64,000 nt of DNA from Nemania diffusa (Eukaryota > Ascomycota > Sordariomycetes > Xylariales > Xylariaceae), in assembly GCA_038501195.1 (NCBI GenBank), contig JBBPUQ010000007.1:4131501-4195500 (forward strand). Reading direction: 5' to 3'. The notes below the pieces were generated by a model that was given only the letters and a program-made list of their open reading frames with translations, did no database searches and was not told the DNA's origin. Of the stretch, positions 25,527 to 35,370 are shown piece after piece. Position numbers and translations under genes: made by a program. Position 1 is the first letter of the stretch; each line of letters begins with the position of its first letter.

Positions 25527-26807
25527 TGTATTGATGTATACTAATAACCACGGTTGATTAGTAAATTGTATTGCTAAGGATACTGGAATTACACTGAGAA
25601 GGATGTAAAAGTGTTAATTAAGAAGCTAACCCAACCACAAATGCGATATATCGCGATAAGACAAAAATACATAGGAAAAAGATCATCTTACTCTGCTGCC
25701 GGACTTCTCGCGGAGCACCGAGGAAGCTAGCTTGTTGAGCCATTTGCGGGTTCGGCTACTTCGATATGACCGCCGTAATGCGACCGGAGTATAACTGCAA
25801 CGCTTTACTACAACACCACTGAAAGTAGAACGTTGATAAGGTTGAGCATCGGCTGTTTGTACCTAAGTTGCTTCTACGCGGGTTCTTTTTAGACAAACCG
25901 TAAAACGGGATAAAAGGAATCATTGATGTTCTGCTCTATGTACTGTGTGTTAAGAGAAGGTGATTTTCAGTCAGCTTGAGGATGTTTTGAAGAGAGCGAA
26001 GTATAAATGGTGAGAGGCCCTGAATAATACATAGAATCTGCGCGGACACTCTTTCTTGTTAAGGTAATTAAGACAGTTTATTCTAATGCACTTGCATTTT
26101 AGGTCGGCAAGCAGCCTTCCGCTTTTTAGAGCTGAGTTCGATCCCGAGTTCTGTCGTCGCCAGGAGAATGGAATCGCACCTTACTCATGCTAACCAACCT
26201 CTACACTCACCCCTATCTCCTTAGTGCACGTAAAGCTACTTACCTAGTAAAAGATCTCGTGTTGTTTGACACTGTTAATACAACTTTGGAATGCACAGTA
26301 TTAACGAAAGGGAGGTATGGGAGAAACTTTGATTGCTCTCTCTTTATTTTATCACATCAAAACTGCCGGCGACACCATTTATTCATCTAATTTAACATCA
26401 ACCAGTTTCTCTCCTAGCCAAACTCTATCGCAAGCCTCAAAACTCTCTCACCTGAATAGTCTTAGACCCCCCCGGGATTTATGTACTACTCTTCGGGGGA
26501 AGCTATATTCACCCTCTAACACAAACATAAACTACTAAGCTCTGTCATGCCACGTCATGATAAGGCAATAGAGCGGATAATTCTAGTTCTATGTTGGGCT
26601 TTTAATATTTCTTCCATATAATAAGGGGCGGCTTTGTTAACTTGGCCGATGGTTTGATCATGGCAAGGTTAGCTAGAACCCCTTCTCCCTTTTTTGGGTA
26701 ATTATTTTCTAATTACCACAAGAATTACAACTTGATGGCGGAAAATACCATTACATACCCGACTCATGGTTAATGCCTACACCTCCTTATTTGTCTACGT
26801 ATTAGTC
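25527..26807. other. Intergenic DNA left of the transposon
   Basis: AT-rich, stop-rich DNA without supported exons; a C run lies at 26466-26473. Confidence 0.45.
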
Positions 26808-27014
26808 TCACATGGCATTTTTTTGATCACAGCTATCGAACTCTTGATTCAATTGATATAAGCTCATCGTAATGGAATGCAAAACTGTAGACGTAGCCCT
26901 CAGAGAGTCTATATGATCAACGCATCTCGACGCCTGCCATGGATGAAGCTGTTCCAAGACAGCATTATAAAAGGCACCCCAAACCTCACAGTCACTATCT
27001 AGCTGAAGTCTAGA
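26808..27014 (-). pseudogene. Gene fragment next to the hAT insertion, 68 codons
   Basis: The minus-strand frame from an AG acceptor/TAG at 27015-27017 to a TGA at 26808 reads as convincing protein (DCEVWGAFYNAVLEQLHPWQ, then VDHIDSLRATSTVLHSI, ending DQKNAM). It has no own start. It ends 57 bp short of the transposon target duplication, so its 5' exons may lie on the other side of the element, toward the coiled-coil gene. I could not find a phase-consistent splice across the ancestral site. No family recognised. Confidence 0.35.
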
Positions 27015-27070
27015 CTAATGCTCTTTGAATCAATAGCCTGTACCTGTTCAATCTAACAAACTCCCAAGCA

Positions 27071-27078
27071 TCTGGCCG
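27071..27078. repeat. Left target-site duplication of the hAT element
   Basis: TCTGGCCG, identical to 31353-31360, directly outside the terminal inverted repeat. Confidence 0.9.
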
Positions 27079-27102
27079 CAGCGCTCATCCCAGGTAAAAC
27101 AA
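27079..27102 (+). repeat. Left terminal inverted repeat (24 bp)
   Basis: Starts CAGCGCTCATCCCAGG and continues to AAAACAA; it is the exact reverse complement of 31329-31352. The two ends diverge right after these 24 bp. Confidence 0.92.
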
Positions 27103-30100
27103 TACTTTGACTGCTTGACAGATAATTTGACCAATCAAGGCAAAACAAACGTAGTTGAATTGATTGCCAAGCAAATCAAAGATTTTCTGTTTTACTTGTG
27201 TTTGCTAGTTATTTTCAAATAATTTCTTTTTTTTTTTGAATTTTTTTTTGTTGCTTTTTAGTAAAAAAAAAGCTATTTAAAAGATATAATATTTTTTTAT
27301 TTAAGTAGCAGTTTATTTTAAAACTTATATTAATTAATTAATAGAAACTTTTTTTTATTTATTAAGCTTATTTATTTATTTATTTATTTAATTAGTACTA
27401 ACTTAATTATAGCTTTTAAATTAACTACTTTTTTTTTTGCTATAGATTATTTTCAACTTTTAATTTTTAATTATTTACAACTTTATATATTTTGTATATA
27501 ACGTTAAATTATTATTAGATTTATATTTAGTGTAATTAAAGCTATTTAATAATATTATTTTTATAATAGCGCTGCTTTTTTTTTTAGCAGCGCAGCTAAA
27601 AGTACGTCAATTTTTCTAGCTAGCATTTTTTTTAACACTTTTTTTTTTTTTTTTTTTTTTTTTTATTTTTAATGCTATATATATTGTGATTTAAACTATA
27701 AAAACATTATTTTTAAATTTAGCTTTTTTTCAGTTTAATAACTATTTATTTTTATATAAATTTTTTTGCAAAATCGACTTTAATTAATAAAAAACTTTTT
27801 TTGCTTTAAACTTTTTTACTATTTTTATAATTACACTTTTACTTTTTATATTAACAATATTACTTTTTTTATAATTTGTATCAAATAACTAATATATTTA
27901 AATTTAATATATTTTTAGCTATTTGCTTATATTTATTTTATTAGCTTTTATTAAATTATTAACTTGATTAACTTGTTTTAATTAATATTATTTATTACTA
28001 TTTTTTATTATTTATTTTTTTTTACTATTTTTATTATTTTTATTTTTTTATTTTTGTTTTTACTACTATAAATGCTATAATTATTATTAAAAAAACAAAA
28101 TATTCAAAATTAGTATATTTTATACTTTATAACAGTATATTTTTTAAAGTATTTTTATTTTTAGTTTTAACTTTTTAACAAATTTATTTTTATTTTATTT
28201 TTTTTATTACATTTAATTAAATAGCACATTAATAACAATATTATTATATAGCTTTTAATAGCACTTTTTTAAAATATAACATATTATTACTTTTAAATAA
28301 ATATTGCTTTTTTATATATATATACTAAAGCTAAAGATTTAACTAGTAATAAAATAGTTTATAGATTAAAATGTAACGTAACAACTTTTTTAAAGCTTAA
28401 AGCTTTTAAACGCTTTTTATAAAGTAGTTTATTTATAAACAAATCGCTGCTTTAATTTTTAATATATCAAACAATTTAATTTAGCAAATTTTTTCCTAAA
28501 TCAAAATTTTCAATAAAAAATATATATTTTATACTTAGCTTTTTTTTTATATAAGTTCAAATATTTTTGATTACGGTATATATTTTATACTGATTATTTT
28601 TAGCAACTTTAACACTTTAGCTAAAAAAAAAAAAATATAGCTTTGTTACTATTGTAAAAGTAAATAACATATTAAAATACTAAATATAAAAGTTACAAAT
28701 TCAGTTAAATATTACTTTTGTATAAAATACAATATTAATACTAACTTTTAATTTTAACTACTATTTGTTATTACTATTGTTTTTTAACAACTTTAAGCTA
28801 CAGTTAATTTATATACTATAAAATCAGCTATTTAATAGAAACAATTACTAATTTATTTATATATTTTACTTAGTATATTATTTAACTTATTTTAATGTTT
28901 TAAATTTAGTTTTATTATTAAGTTTTTGAATTTTTAGTTAGTTTTATTTTTAGTAACAAACTAATATACTTTTATTTGCTAAATTAAAGATTTTTTTAAG
29001 CTAGCTTTTAAAATTATTACAATCGAAATAGCTACTGCTAAATCTAAAATTTACATTTTTTTCAATCTATAAAAGTCACTTTTTAAAAAAAAAATTGTTA
29101 ATATTGTTGTTTACTATATTAACTAAAACTAAAAGCTTTATATAAAGCTTTTAAGCTTTTAATATATTACTAGCATATATATTAACAAAAATGTTAAATT
29201 TTATATTTATAAAATAATTAAATGATTTAATTTACAACTTAAATTAAAATTTTTTATTTTAAATAATGTTAATATAAATAATAAAGCTTTAGCAATTTTT
29301 TTATAAAAACTTTTGTTTAAATTTAACAATTTTAACTGTTTATTTAATAAAAAAGTCAAAACTTTTGTTTAATAATATAAAACTTGTTACTAAAACTATA
29401 TTGTTAATATTATTATTTACATTATTATATTTAATAAAGTTAATAATAAATTTTCTAAGTTTATTGTTTTAATATTAATTAAAAAAAGTTATTTAATTAA
29501 TATATAAATTAAAGCTACTTTTTAACGCTGTAATATTTTTTATAAAAAAATCAAAAGTAATAGTATTAATAAAACAATTTATAAAAAAAATATTAATAAA
29601 TTTATAAATAACAAAAATAACTTTATTTTTATAAACTTCGATATATTTAACTTATTTAATGTTTATATTAATAACATAAATACTTTTTATTAAAACTTTA
29701 TAGTTAAAGTTAGTAATAATATTTATTAAAACTTTTTTTTAACTGCAATTTATAACTTTATTGTTTTTAAAAACTTTTTTTTTAAACTATATGTAATATT
29801 ATATAACAACTTCAATTTTAATAAGTGTATTTTTATAGAATATATGTTTAAAACAAAAAACTAAAAAGTTTATTGTAAAATTAACGCTATTTTAAACTTT
29901 TTTATTTAAATAATATTTTAGCACAAAAATAATAAAATTAGTTTGTTTAATGTTATAGCTTTTTTTAAAAAGCTTAAAAATTATTTATATATTTGCTTAG
30001 TTCGTTTTTATTTTATTAAAAAAAAAAAAGAAAAAAAAAAGCTTAAAGCTTTATTTTTACAATTTTAGCTGTTATTATTTACACAACTTTTTATATTTAG

Positions 30101-30183
30101 CTACTGCTTATTTTATTAGCGACTTATTTTTATTTAATAAAACTTTAAAGCTATAACAGCTTTTTATACTTATAAAAAGCAAC

Positions 30184-30489
30184 TGTTGAACCAATGACCT
30201 GACAGGACCTGTACGTACGCACTAGGTGCGTACGACCAGGACCTGGACCAGGACCCTTATCAGGTAACCGAATAGATAAGGAATACAGGGACCCACTGGG
30301 ATCCACAGGACCCACAGGTCCCACGCACACACACATGTAAATAACCTGCGTACGACCCTTCTGGTCGTACTTCCTTTTGTAGAACACACACGAATCAATA
30401 CAGAACCTTAGGACCTGGAAACAGACCCCAAACCCCACGGATTACTCCGAATCCTCTTGTGTACGTACGTACGAAGAGTTCCACCAACA
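30184..30489. mobile_element. Nested solo LTR, 306 bp
   Basis: A block of ordinary base composition inside the A/T-only transposon. It begins TGTTG and ends CAACA, the 5'-TG...CA-3' ends of an LTR with a 5-bp inverted terminus. It is flanked by the 5-bp direct repeat GCAAC (30179-30183 and 30490-30494). No second LTR or internal retroelement sequence adjoins it. Inside are inverted repeats: CGTACGCAC/GTGCGTACG (30214-30234, 3-nt loop) and GTACGACC/GGTCGTAC (30350-30370, 5-nt loop). It escaped the A/T decay either because it arrived later or because it is below the length seen by RIP. A small non-autonomous element with the same ends is the alternative. Confidence 0.72.
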
Positions 30490-31328
30490 GCAACACTATT
30501 TTATTGATTGTTAAGTTGATTTATATATTTTAAATGCTATCAATATAACTAAAATTTGCGCTAGTTTTAAACAAATATACAAAAAGCTACAAAAATATAA
30601 GCAGTTGTTTAAAAAAATGCTTATTTATTAAGCAGTTGTTATTTTTTATTTAAACATATAGCTAAAAAGCTTTCGAAAAAAAAACCCTATAAAAACTAAA
30701 AAAGTTTATTAACAAATCAAAGCATACTAAAAAAACTAATATATCAATAATACTGCATTTGAAATTACTATTGTTACTTTATTTACTTTTAAACTTACTT
30801 TTAAAAAGTTTATAAGTAAAACTTACAATAGTTTTGATTTAAACAATAACTTAAACTTTTACAAAAATAAATTAAACTGCTATTTAGTTTTTAATAAAAT
30901 TAGTTATTTAAAAATAAATCGCAATTTTTTATAATAGTAGCAAATTTACTAAAATTAGTTCTTTATACTTAGTTAATTTGCTGCTAACATACTTTTTATA
31001 CTAGCGATATTAGCTAAATATAAAAAAATATTTAGTTAATATAAACTTACGATGATTTTATAACAGCTATTTATTAAAACAGACATTTTAAAAGCTATTT
31101 AGTGTTTATAGCACTAGCTACATAAAAATTTAAACAGCTTGTAAACAGAGATTGAAACGAGCAAAAGTTTTAGTTTTAACTAAAAACGCACCTAAAAACA
31201 CACTTGATTTATTTGATTTATTTAATCAAATAACTGTTCAATTAAAACAATAGATTTAATCAAACAAGTTAAATAAGCGCTTTTTGCGATCAATCAAAGC
31301 AAAATAAGTCAAGAGCCGTTTATTTGAC

Positions 31329-31352
31329 TTGTTTTACCTGGGATGAGCGCTG
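31329..31352 (-). repeat. Right terminal inverted repeat (24 bp)
   Basis: Exact reverse complement of 27079-27102; ends in GATGAGCGCTG just before the duplicated TCTGGCCG. Confidence 0.92.
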
Positions 31353-31360
31353 TCTGGCCG
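31353..31360. repeat. Right target-site duplication of the hAT element
   Basis: TCTGGCCG, identical to 27071-27078. Confidence 0.9.
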
Positions 31361-31467
31361 TATAGCCGCTTCATTTGGGATGATGTAGTCGTTCGTGGAG
31401 TACCATCGTCTGCATACTCCCTCCCTTGCCAGGCCTTGCTTAGCAAGGGCGCACACCATGCCCGATC

Positions 31468-32601
31468 TCAAGCACTGCCATTTTCTCCGTTCAGTTTGGA
31501 GTTGAGAGACTTGACCACTTTTGCGCAATCAGCAAGTGTGCCCTGGGACCGATCACGCTCCAACTTGGCGAGCGCCAGCTCCCTCGTCGCGTTCCTCCAC
31601 TCGGTCTCGACTCGAGCGAAATACTGCGATGCATGGTCGTCGTATTGGCGCTTGATGCTCGCGATCATGTCCCTTCGCTCGCGCTGGACGGCTCTGACCC
31701 CCTTGAGCAACCTGACCCGCTTCGCCTCCGCGTGCTTCAATTCGGTGGTCTTTTTCTTAACCTCCTGCTCGGCGTTCGCCAGCCGCACCGCCTGGGTGCT
31801 ATATTTATACTGCGTGGCTTCAAGTTTCTGCGTCAAGTCGTGTATCTGCAGCTTGGCCTCTTGGAGTTCCTTGTATGCTTGGTCACGATCCGCGATAGCC
31901 TTCTTAAGCTGGGCTTTGCGCGCTTTCGCTTCTTCGTTGGCACGCTCGTTATCGACAGCCTCAGCGCGCCGCTTTCGTGGCTTTTGTTCAGGAGGACTGT
32001 CGTTGGGAATGTTGATGGGCTTTTTGGTGGTGATGCTGATGGCGGCGCCTTCTGTAACCTCGATCCACGAAGCTACGCTTAACGCGGCTGGTGCACTGCG
32101 ACGATCTACGTAGATATGGCTTTCAGAGCGCGCGGCGACTCTCTTGAGTCCATCGACGTATGTCTCCATGATTTGGCGGAAGACATTGTAATCCTATTAT
32201 GGTGAGCGTTAATAACCGTTCAGGCGACCTAGCAATAAGTTTTCGATTATATAATGGCGATATCACTGTTTGGGCTTAGTGAATAGTCAGCGACGTACCT
32301 TGAGTTTGCTCTTACTGGCTTTCTTCGCGACGCTAATGTAGAATGACCCGTTTGGAGGGGGTTCGTTCTCATTTTCATAGATGCTATGAGCGGCTTCGAA
32401 AATCGCCGTGACTCGGATGACAAGGTCTCCCTGGCTCAAATGTCTCCATGAAGACTTGCCCATCATGACTTTTCTAAAGCTCTTGAGATCCTCCCCGGTG
32501 AGTAGAGGCTCTGGAGGGAACTCAAATCCATCGAGACGTGTGAGCGCACGCCAGATGCCGTGTTCAGTGCGTTGAGCGTTGGTGGAGGCGTGAAAAGACA
32601 T
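31468..32601 (-). CDS. Coiled-coil hypothetical protein, 342 aa
   Basis: Two exons, join(31468..32193, 32299..32601), joined in phase (SKSKLK then DYNVFRQIMETYVDG); the intron has a GTACGT donor. The start is the first ATG (MSFHAST) at 32601. Residues 1-130 form a globular region without recognised motif (ALTRLDGFEFPPEPLL, SWRHLSQGDLVIRVTAIFEA). A basic KPRKRR at about 172-177 could be a nuclear signal. About 177-335 is Lys/Glu/Arg/Ala-rich heptad sequence typical of a long coiled coil. The stop is 107 bp from the transposon target site. After the TGA the same frame stays open (DRAWCAPLLSKAWQGREYAD) up to the insertion point, so the present stop may be a mutation and the original protein longer. 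Function unknown. Confidence 0.7.
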
Positions 32602-33972
32602 GGAGATCAATTCGGGCCGACAATAGATACACCAAGCATAGAGTTTCAGATGGCCTGAAACGGAAGATTGAGAGGTAAGAGCAGCGAAGCGTATATGGTT
32701 TTAAGAGAGAGGGCGGTTGTGCTTAATGCATAAGGTACGAGTAATGATGATAAGAAAATGAATGAAGAAGGTGTGAAGAAAGGAGAAAACTTTAGGGTGT
32801 ATGATGTGGATGAGATGGAAGCTACGTTTTTAGGTGTGCTTCTCAATATATATTCAATCTAGGTCATGTAATAATTGATAATCGAAAAGTCGTCTTAGGC
32901 AACCTCTTATAGACTTGGACTGTGATAGACGATGAGGATTGAAGGGATGGCGCGACGGCGAAGGCTGTGCGTCAAGGGAGGTGCTGAGGAGAGATAGTTG
33001 CAGTGGAATTTTTCGGTTACGACTGTAGAAATATTGACGAGGTTAGAACGAGGAATCGCCTACGAGAGCAAATAACCTTATTGTAATGATCTCGATATTA
33101 TCATGGTAGGTACGTACCGAGGAACTTATAATAGGTAGGTGGGTGGGCAGGTACAAATGACCATGTTGTCGAGATGAAGAGGCAATTGACGGGATGTAGA
33201 TGACATGAAAGTGTAAGGAAGGAGCGTATCTGATACTAAACATGAATAGAAGGTATAGATCGTTTGTATATGGTCTTCTGTGTTCCATGTCCTTGTAGGT
33301 AGCTATATCAAGTATCTTTCTCCGAGTTCATATGTCTTGATTTCTATCAAATTCACTATATAAGCGGATAATAAAATAGGAATCTCCTAAAAAGTGACCA
33401 ACTGGAATGGATATCCCAGGCAACAACCACTGTTCAGGGGCGAGGCTAGAATCACGCATATGCTCTTATATTCCCTATAGATCTGTAGTCGACGTGTATA
33501 TTCGTTTTAGGATTCACGCCCTTCCCCTAATGGTCTTCAGGAAATGGTATCACGCTAAATTATCGTATAGTATATAATGAAATCTATATCTAGATAGCCA
33601 GGAGGCTGCATTGATAGGGGTAGTAGCTTGCGTTGTAGATACTCTAGTCGTGAAGAATGACCAGAACTTGCCCTGAACATCGTGGGTGGGTGGGAGATTT
33701 GAGAAAACTTGAAGTAGAGAAACATCGAATCGATTTAAGGGGGAAATTGTTTAGATGTCTTTTTCTATGTCGGGGAATCTAAAGGAACAGAGTAAGGAGT
33801 CTTGAGCAGCATACTAGAACTCGAACTTAAATTTATAGGAATTTGAATAATTATGACTGCGTTGATTGAAAGTTGCACTCCATCGACATTTTACCATCCT
33901 CTCATTATGACTATTGTGGAACATTGCAGAACTACCAAACACCACTGTAAGTTATCCCCTGACGTTTGTCGA
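32602..33972. other. Intergenic DNA, no gene seen
   Basis: Upstream flank of the coiled-coil gene and 3' flank of the decarboxylase-like gene; AT-rich with TAGGTA-type words near 33108-33150. No exon recognised. Confidence 0.5.
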
Positions 33973-35370
33973 CTACGTAGAGTCATAAGCATAGGCCAGC
34001 GCAGATCGGATAGGGAGGTTCCTCGTGGCAGTCTCGGGGCTGGATTCACTAACCCAGGCCAACTTGACTTTCTTCTCAAACAGGAGGCAGTGAGTTGAGC
34101 CACCATGATGGAACATTCCGATCTCTTCGCCCTTGCTCACTGCGACAGGAAGGTCTCCTTGGAACTTCGCAGCGATCTCGCAAGTTGACACATCTGCCAT
34201 TCCCACATAAACAGCTCCCACTAAACCAACAACTGGATCCTTTGTGTCAATGACGAATACTGCGCGCGTTGCAACGTGACATATATAACCCTGAGCCAGA
34301 TCCGGACCAGCTACATCAGGGCCTTCCGGACTACTGAAGCCAGTTATCGTTGGCTCTGAGAAATATGTACCATCAATGACCGTGGCGTATACGACCTCTC
34401 CCTTGACTGGTGAGCTCCAGCGATGGTACGATGTCGCGCTCAGAAAGGCCTGGTAAACAGTTCCGCCAACGAATGCACTGGTGTATTGAGGCTCATAGTT
34501 CAGCATCTCAGCTACTGAGTATGGCTGTCCCTTCAGCCAAAAGCTGTCGTACTCCTTTACATTTGTCTGGCGAGAAAACGGTTTGGATTCGCATGAGTTC
34601 ACAATCCATTTCGTGTCCTCTCGGAACTGGACTGGCCGAAGAGTGTCCATATTCTTAAACCGTCTGACGAAGAAGTCATCCCATGATTTGAAGTCCCAAT
34701 GTGCCGGGTCTTTGATAGGGTCACATATGAAGAGTTCCGTGAACGTGAGATTCTGACCCTCAAGATTGGTATCATCCTCAATGGCTTTCAACGCTTCCTT
34801 GCTTAGCCACCCATGACGCTCCGTAGTAATGACGTATAGCGAGTTTCCTGTCGACAAGAGCTCCAGTCTCCAGGCATTAAGAATACCTTTGAGCTTTTCG
34901 TTGATTTGAGGCTCAAGGAAAAAGGCATATCCGCTTGGCGTAGCCATGGGCCAGTCAAGGACAGCATTGAACGGGAAACCAATCAAGCCGCCTTTATATT
35001 CGGACAAACTCCACTGCGGCGCCTTGTACCTCACAATATAATCGAAGACTTCAAGCAAATGTTCATACTCTCGGATCGTAGCTTTCCCCACTGGATCGTG
35101 TATGTATGGTTCTTTGTTTGGAACCTCATCGAGCATCGCCCCAGCTAGCATCCGAAATCTAGCACTGCTTTTGACGACTCGGTCAAATTCTTGGACGGAC
35201 TCATGCAGCTCGTCGTCGTTGTCGTCGGCCCCTAGTGCTTCCCGGAATTGGCGTCTCTCCTTCAGTTCCGCCACCAGTTTTCGAGTGAATTCAATATGGT
35301 CATTAGGATCAGCGGGTAGCCAGCCTCCGATACGGTTGAAATGGCCTTGCCGATATGGGATGATAGTCAT
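33973..35370 (-). CDS. Phosphatidylserine-decarboxylase-like enzyme, PsiD-type
   Basis: Single-exon gene, 465 residues. It belongs to the pyruvoyl-dependent (PLP-independent) phosphatidylserine decarboxylase family, soluble fungal branch, which includes the L-tryptophan decarboxylase PsiD of Psilocybe. The N-terminal half (EFDRVVKSSARFRMLAGAML, then PLP-free core GGLIGFPFNAVLDWPMATP) is the extension typical of this branch; the catalytic half has SWDDFFVRRFKNMDTLRP, YHRWSSPVKGEV and the self-cleavage motif HHGGSTHCLLF. Cleavage before Ser425 would give a 41-residue alpha chain with the pyruvoyl group. There is no membrane anchor or targeting signal, unlike true mitochondrial or Golgi Psd enzymes, so the substrate is more likely a free aromatic amino acid or other small molecule than phosphatidylserine; that is an inference. 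The GMC oxidoreductase lies divergently 2.6 kb away. Confidence 0.88.
   Translation of the reverse strand: MTIIPYRQGHFNRIGGWLPADPNDHIEFTRKLVAELKERRQFREALGADDNDDELHESVQEFDRVVKSSARFRMLAGAMLDEVPNKEPYIHDPVGKATIREYEHLLEVFDYIVRYKAPQWSLSEYKGGLIGFPFNAVLDWPMATPSGYAFFLEPQINEKLKGILNAWRLELLSTGNSLYVITTERHGWLSKEALKAIEDDTNLEGQNLTFTELFICDPIKDPAHWDFKSWDDFFVRRFKNMDTLRPVQFREDTKWIVNSCESKPFSRQTNVKEYDSFWLKGQPYSVAEMLNYEPQYTSAFVGGTVYQAFLSATSYHRWSSPVKGEVVYATVIDGTYFSEPTITGFSSPEGPDVAGPDLAQGYICHVATRAVFVIDTKDPVVGLVGAVYVGMADVSTCEIAAKFQGDLPVAVSKGEEIGMFHHGGSTHCLLFEKKVKLAWVSESSPETATRNLPIRSALAYAYDST

Larger units (their letters stand above)
27079..31352. mobile_element. RIP-degraded hAT-type DNA transposon, 4,274 bp
   Basis: Perfect 24-bp terminal inverted repeats (27079-27102 and 31329-31352) begin CAGCGCTCATCCCAGG. 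They are flanked by an identical 8-bp target duplication TCTGGCCG (27071-27078 and 31353-31360). An 8-bp duplication and a terminus fitting the hAT consensus YARNG identify the superfamily; the duplication itself does not match the common nTnnnnAn preference. From about 27215 to 31250 the interior is almost pure A/T with long T runs, and stops fill every frame, so no transposase remains. This fits repeat-induced point mutation of a multicopy element; many surviving C are followed by T. Subterminal copies of TCAAA/TTTGA-type words occur at both ends. A normal-GC insert lies at 30184-30489. Confidence 0.9.

Noticed and set aside
26125..26160. Possible tRNA B box (GAGTTCGATCCC)
   Set aside because: No matching A box, acceptor stem or cloverleaf could be built around it.
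27215..31250. Mitochondrial DNA insertion or centromere core as the cause of the AT-rich block
   Set aside because: Exact inverted termini with an 8-bp target duplication delimit it, which a transposon explains better; no mitochondrial gene motif seen.
31343..32113. Plus-strand 256-codon frame opposite the coiled-coil gene
   Set aside because: Antisense of a Lys/Glu-rich coiled coil gives long Leu/Ser/Phe frames; the minus-strand model has splice sites and heptads.
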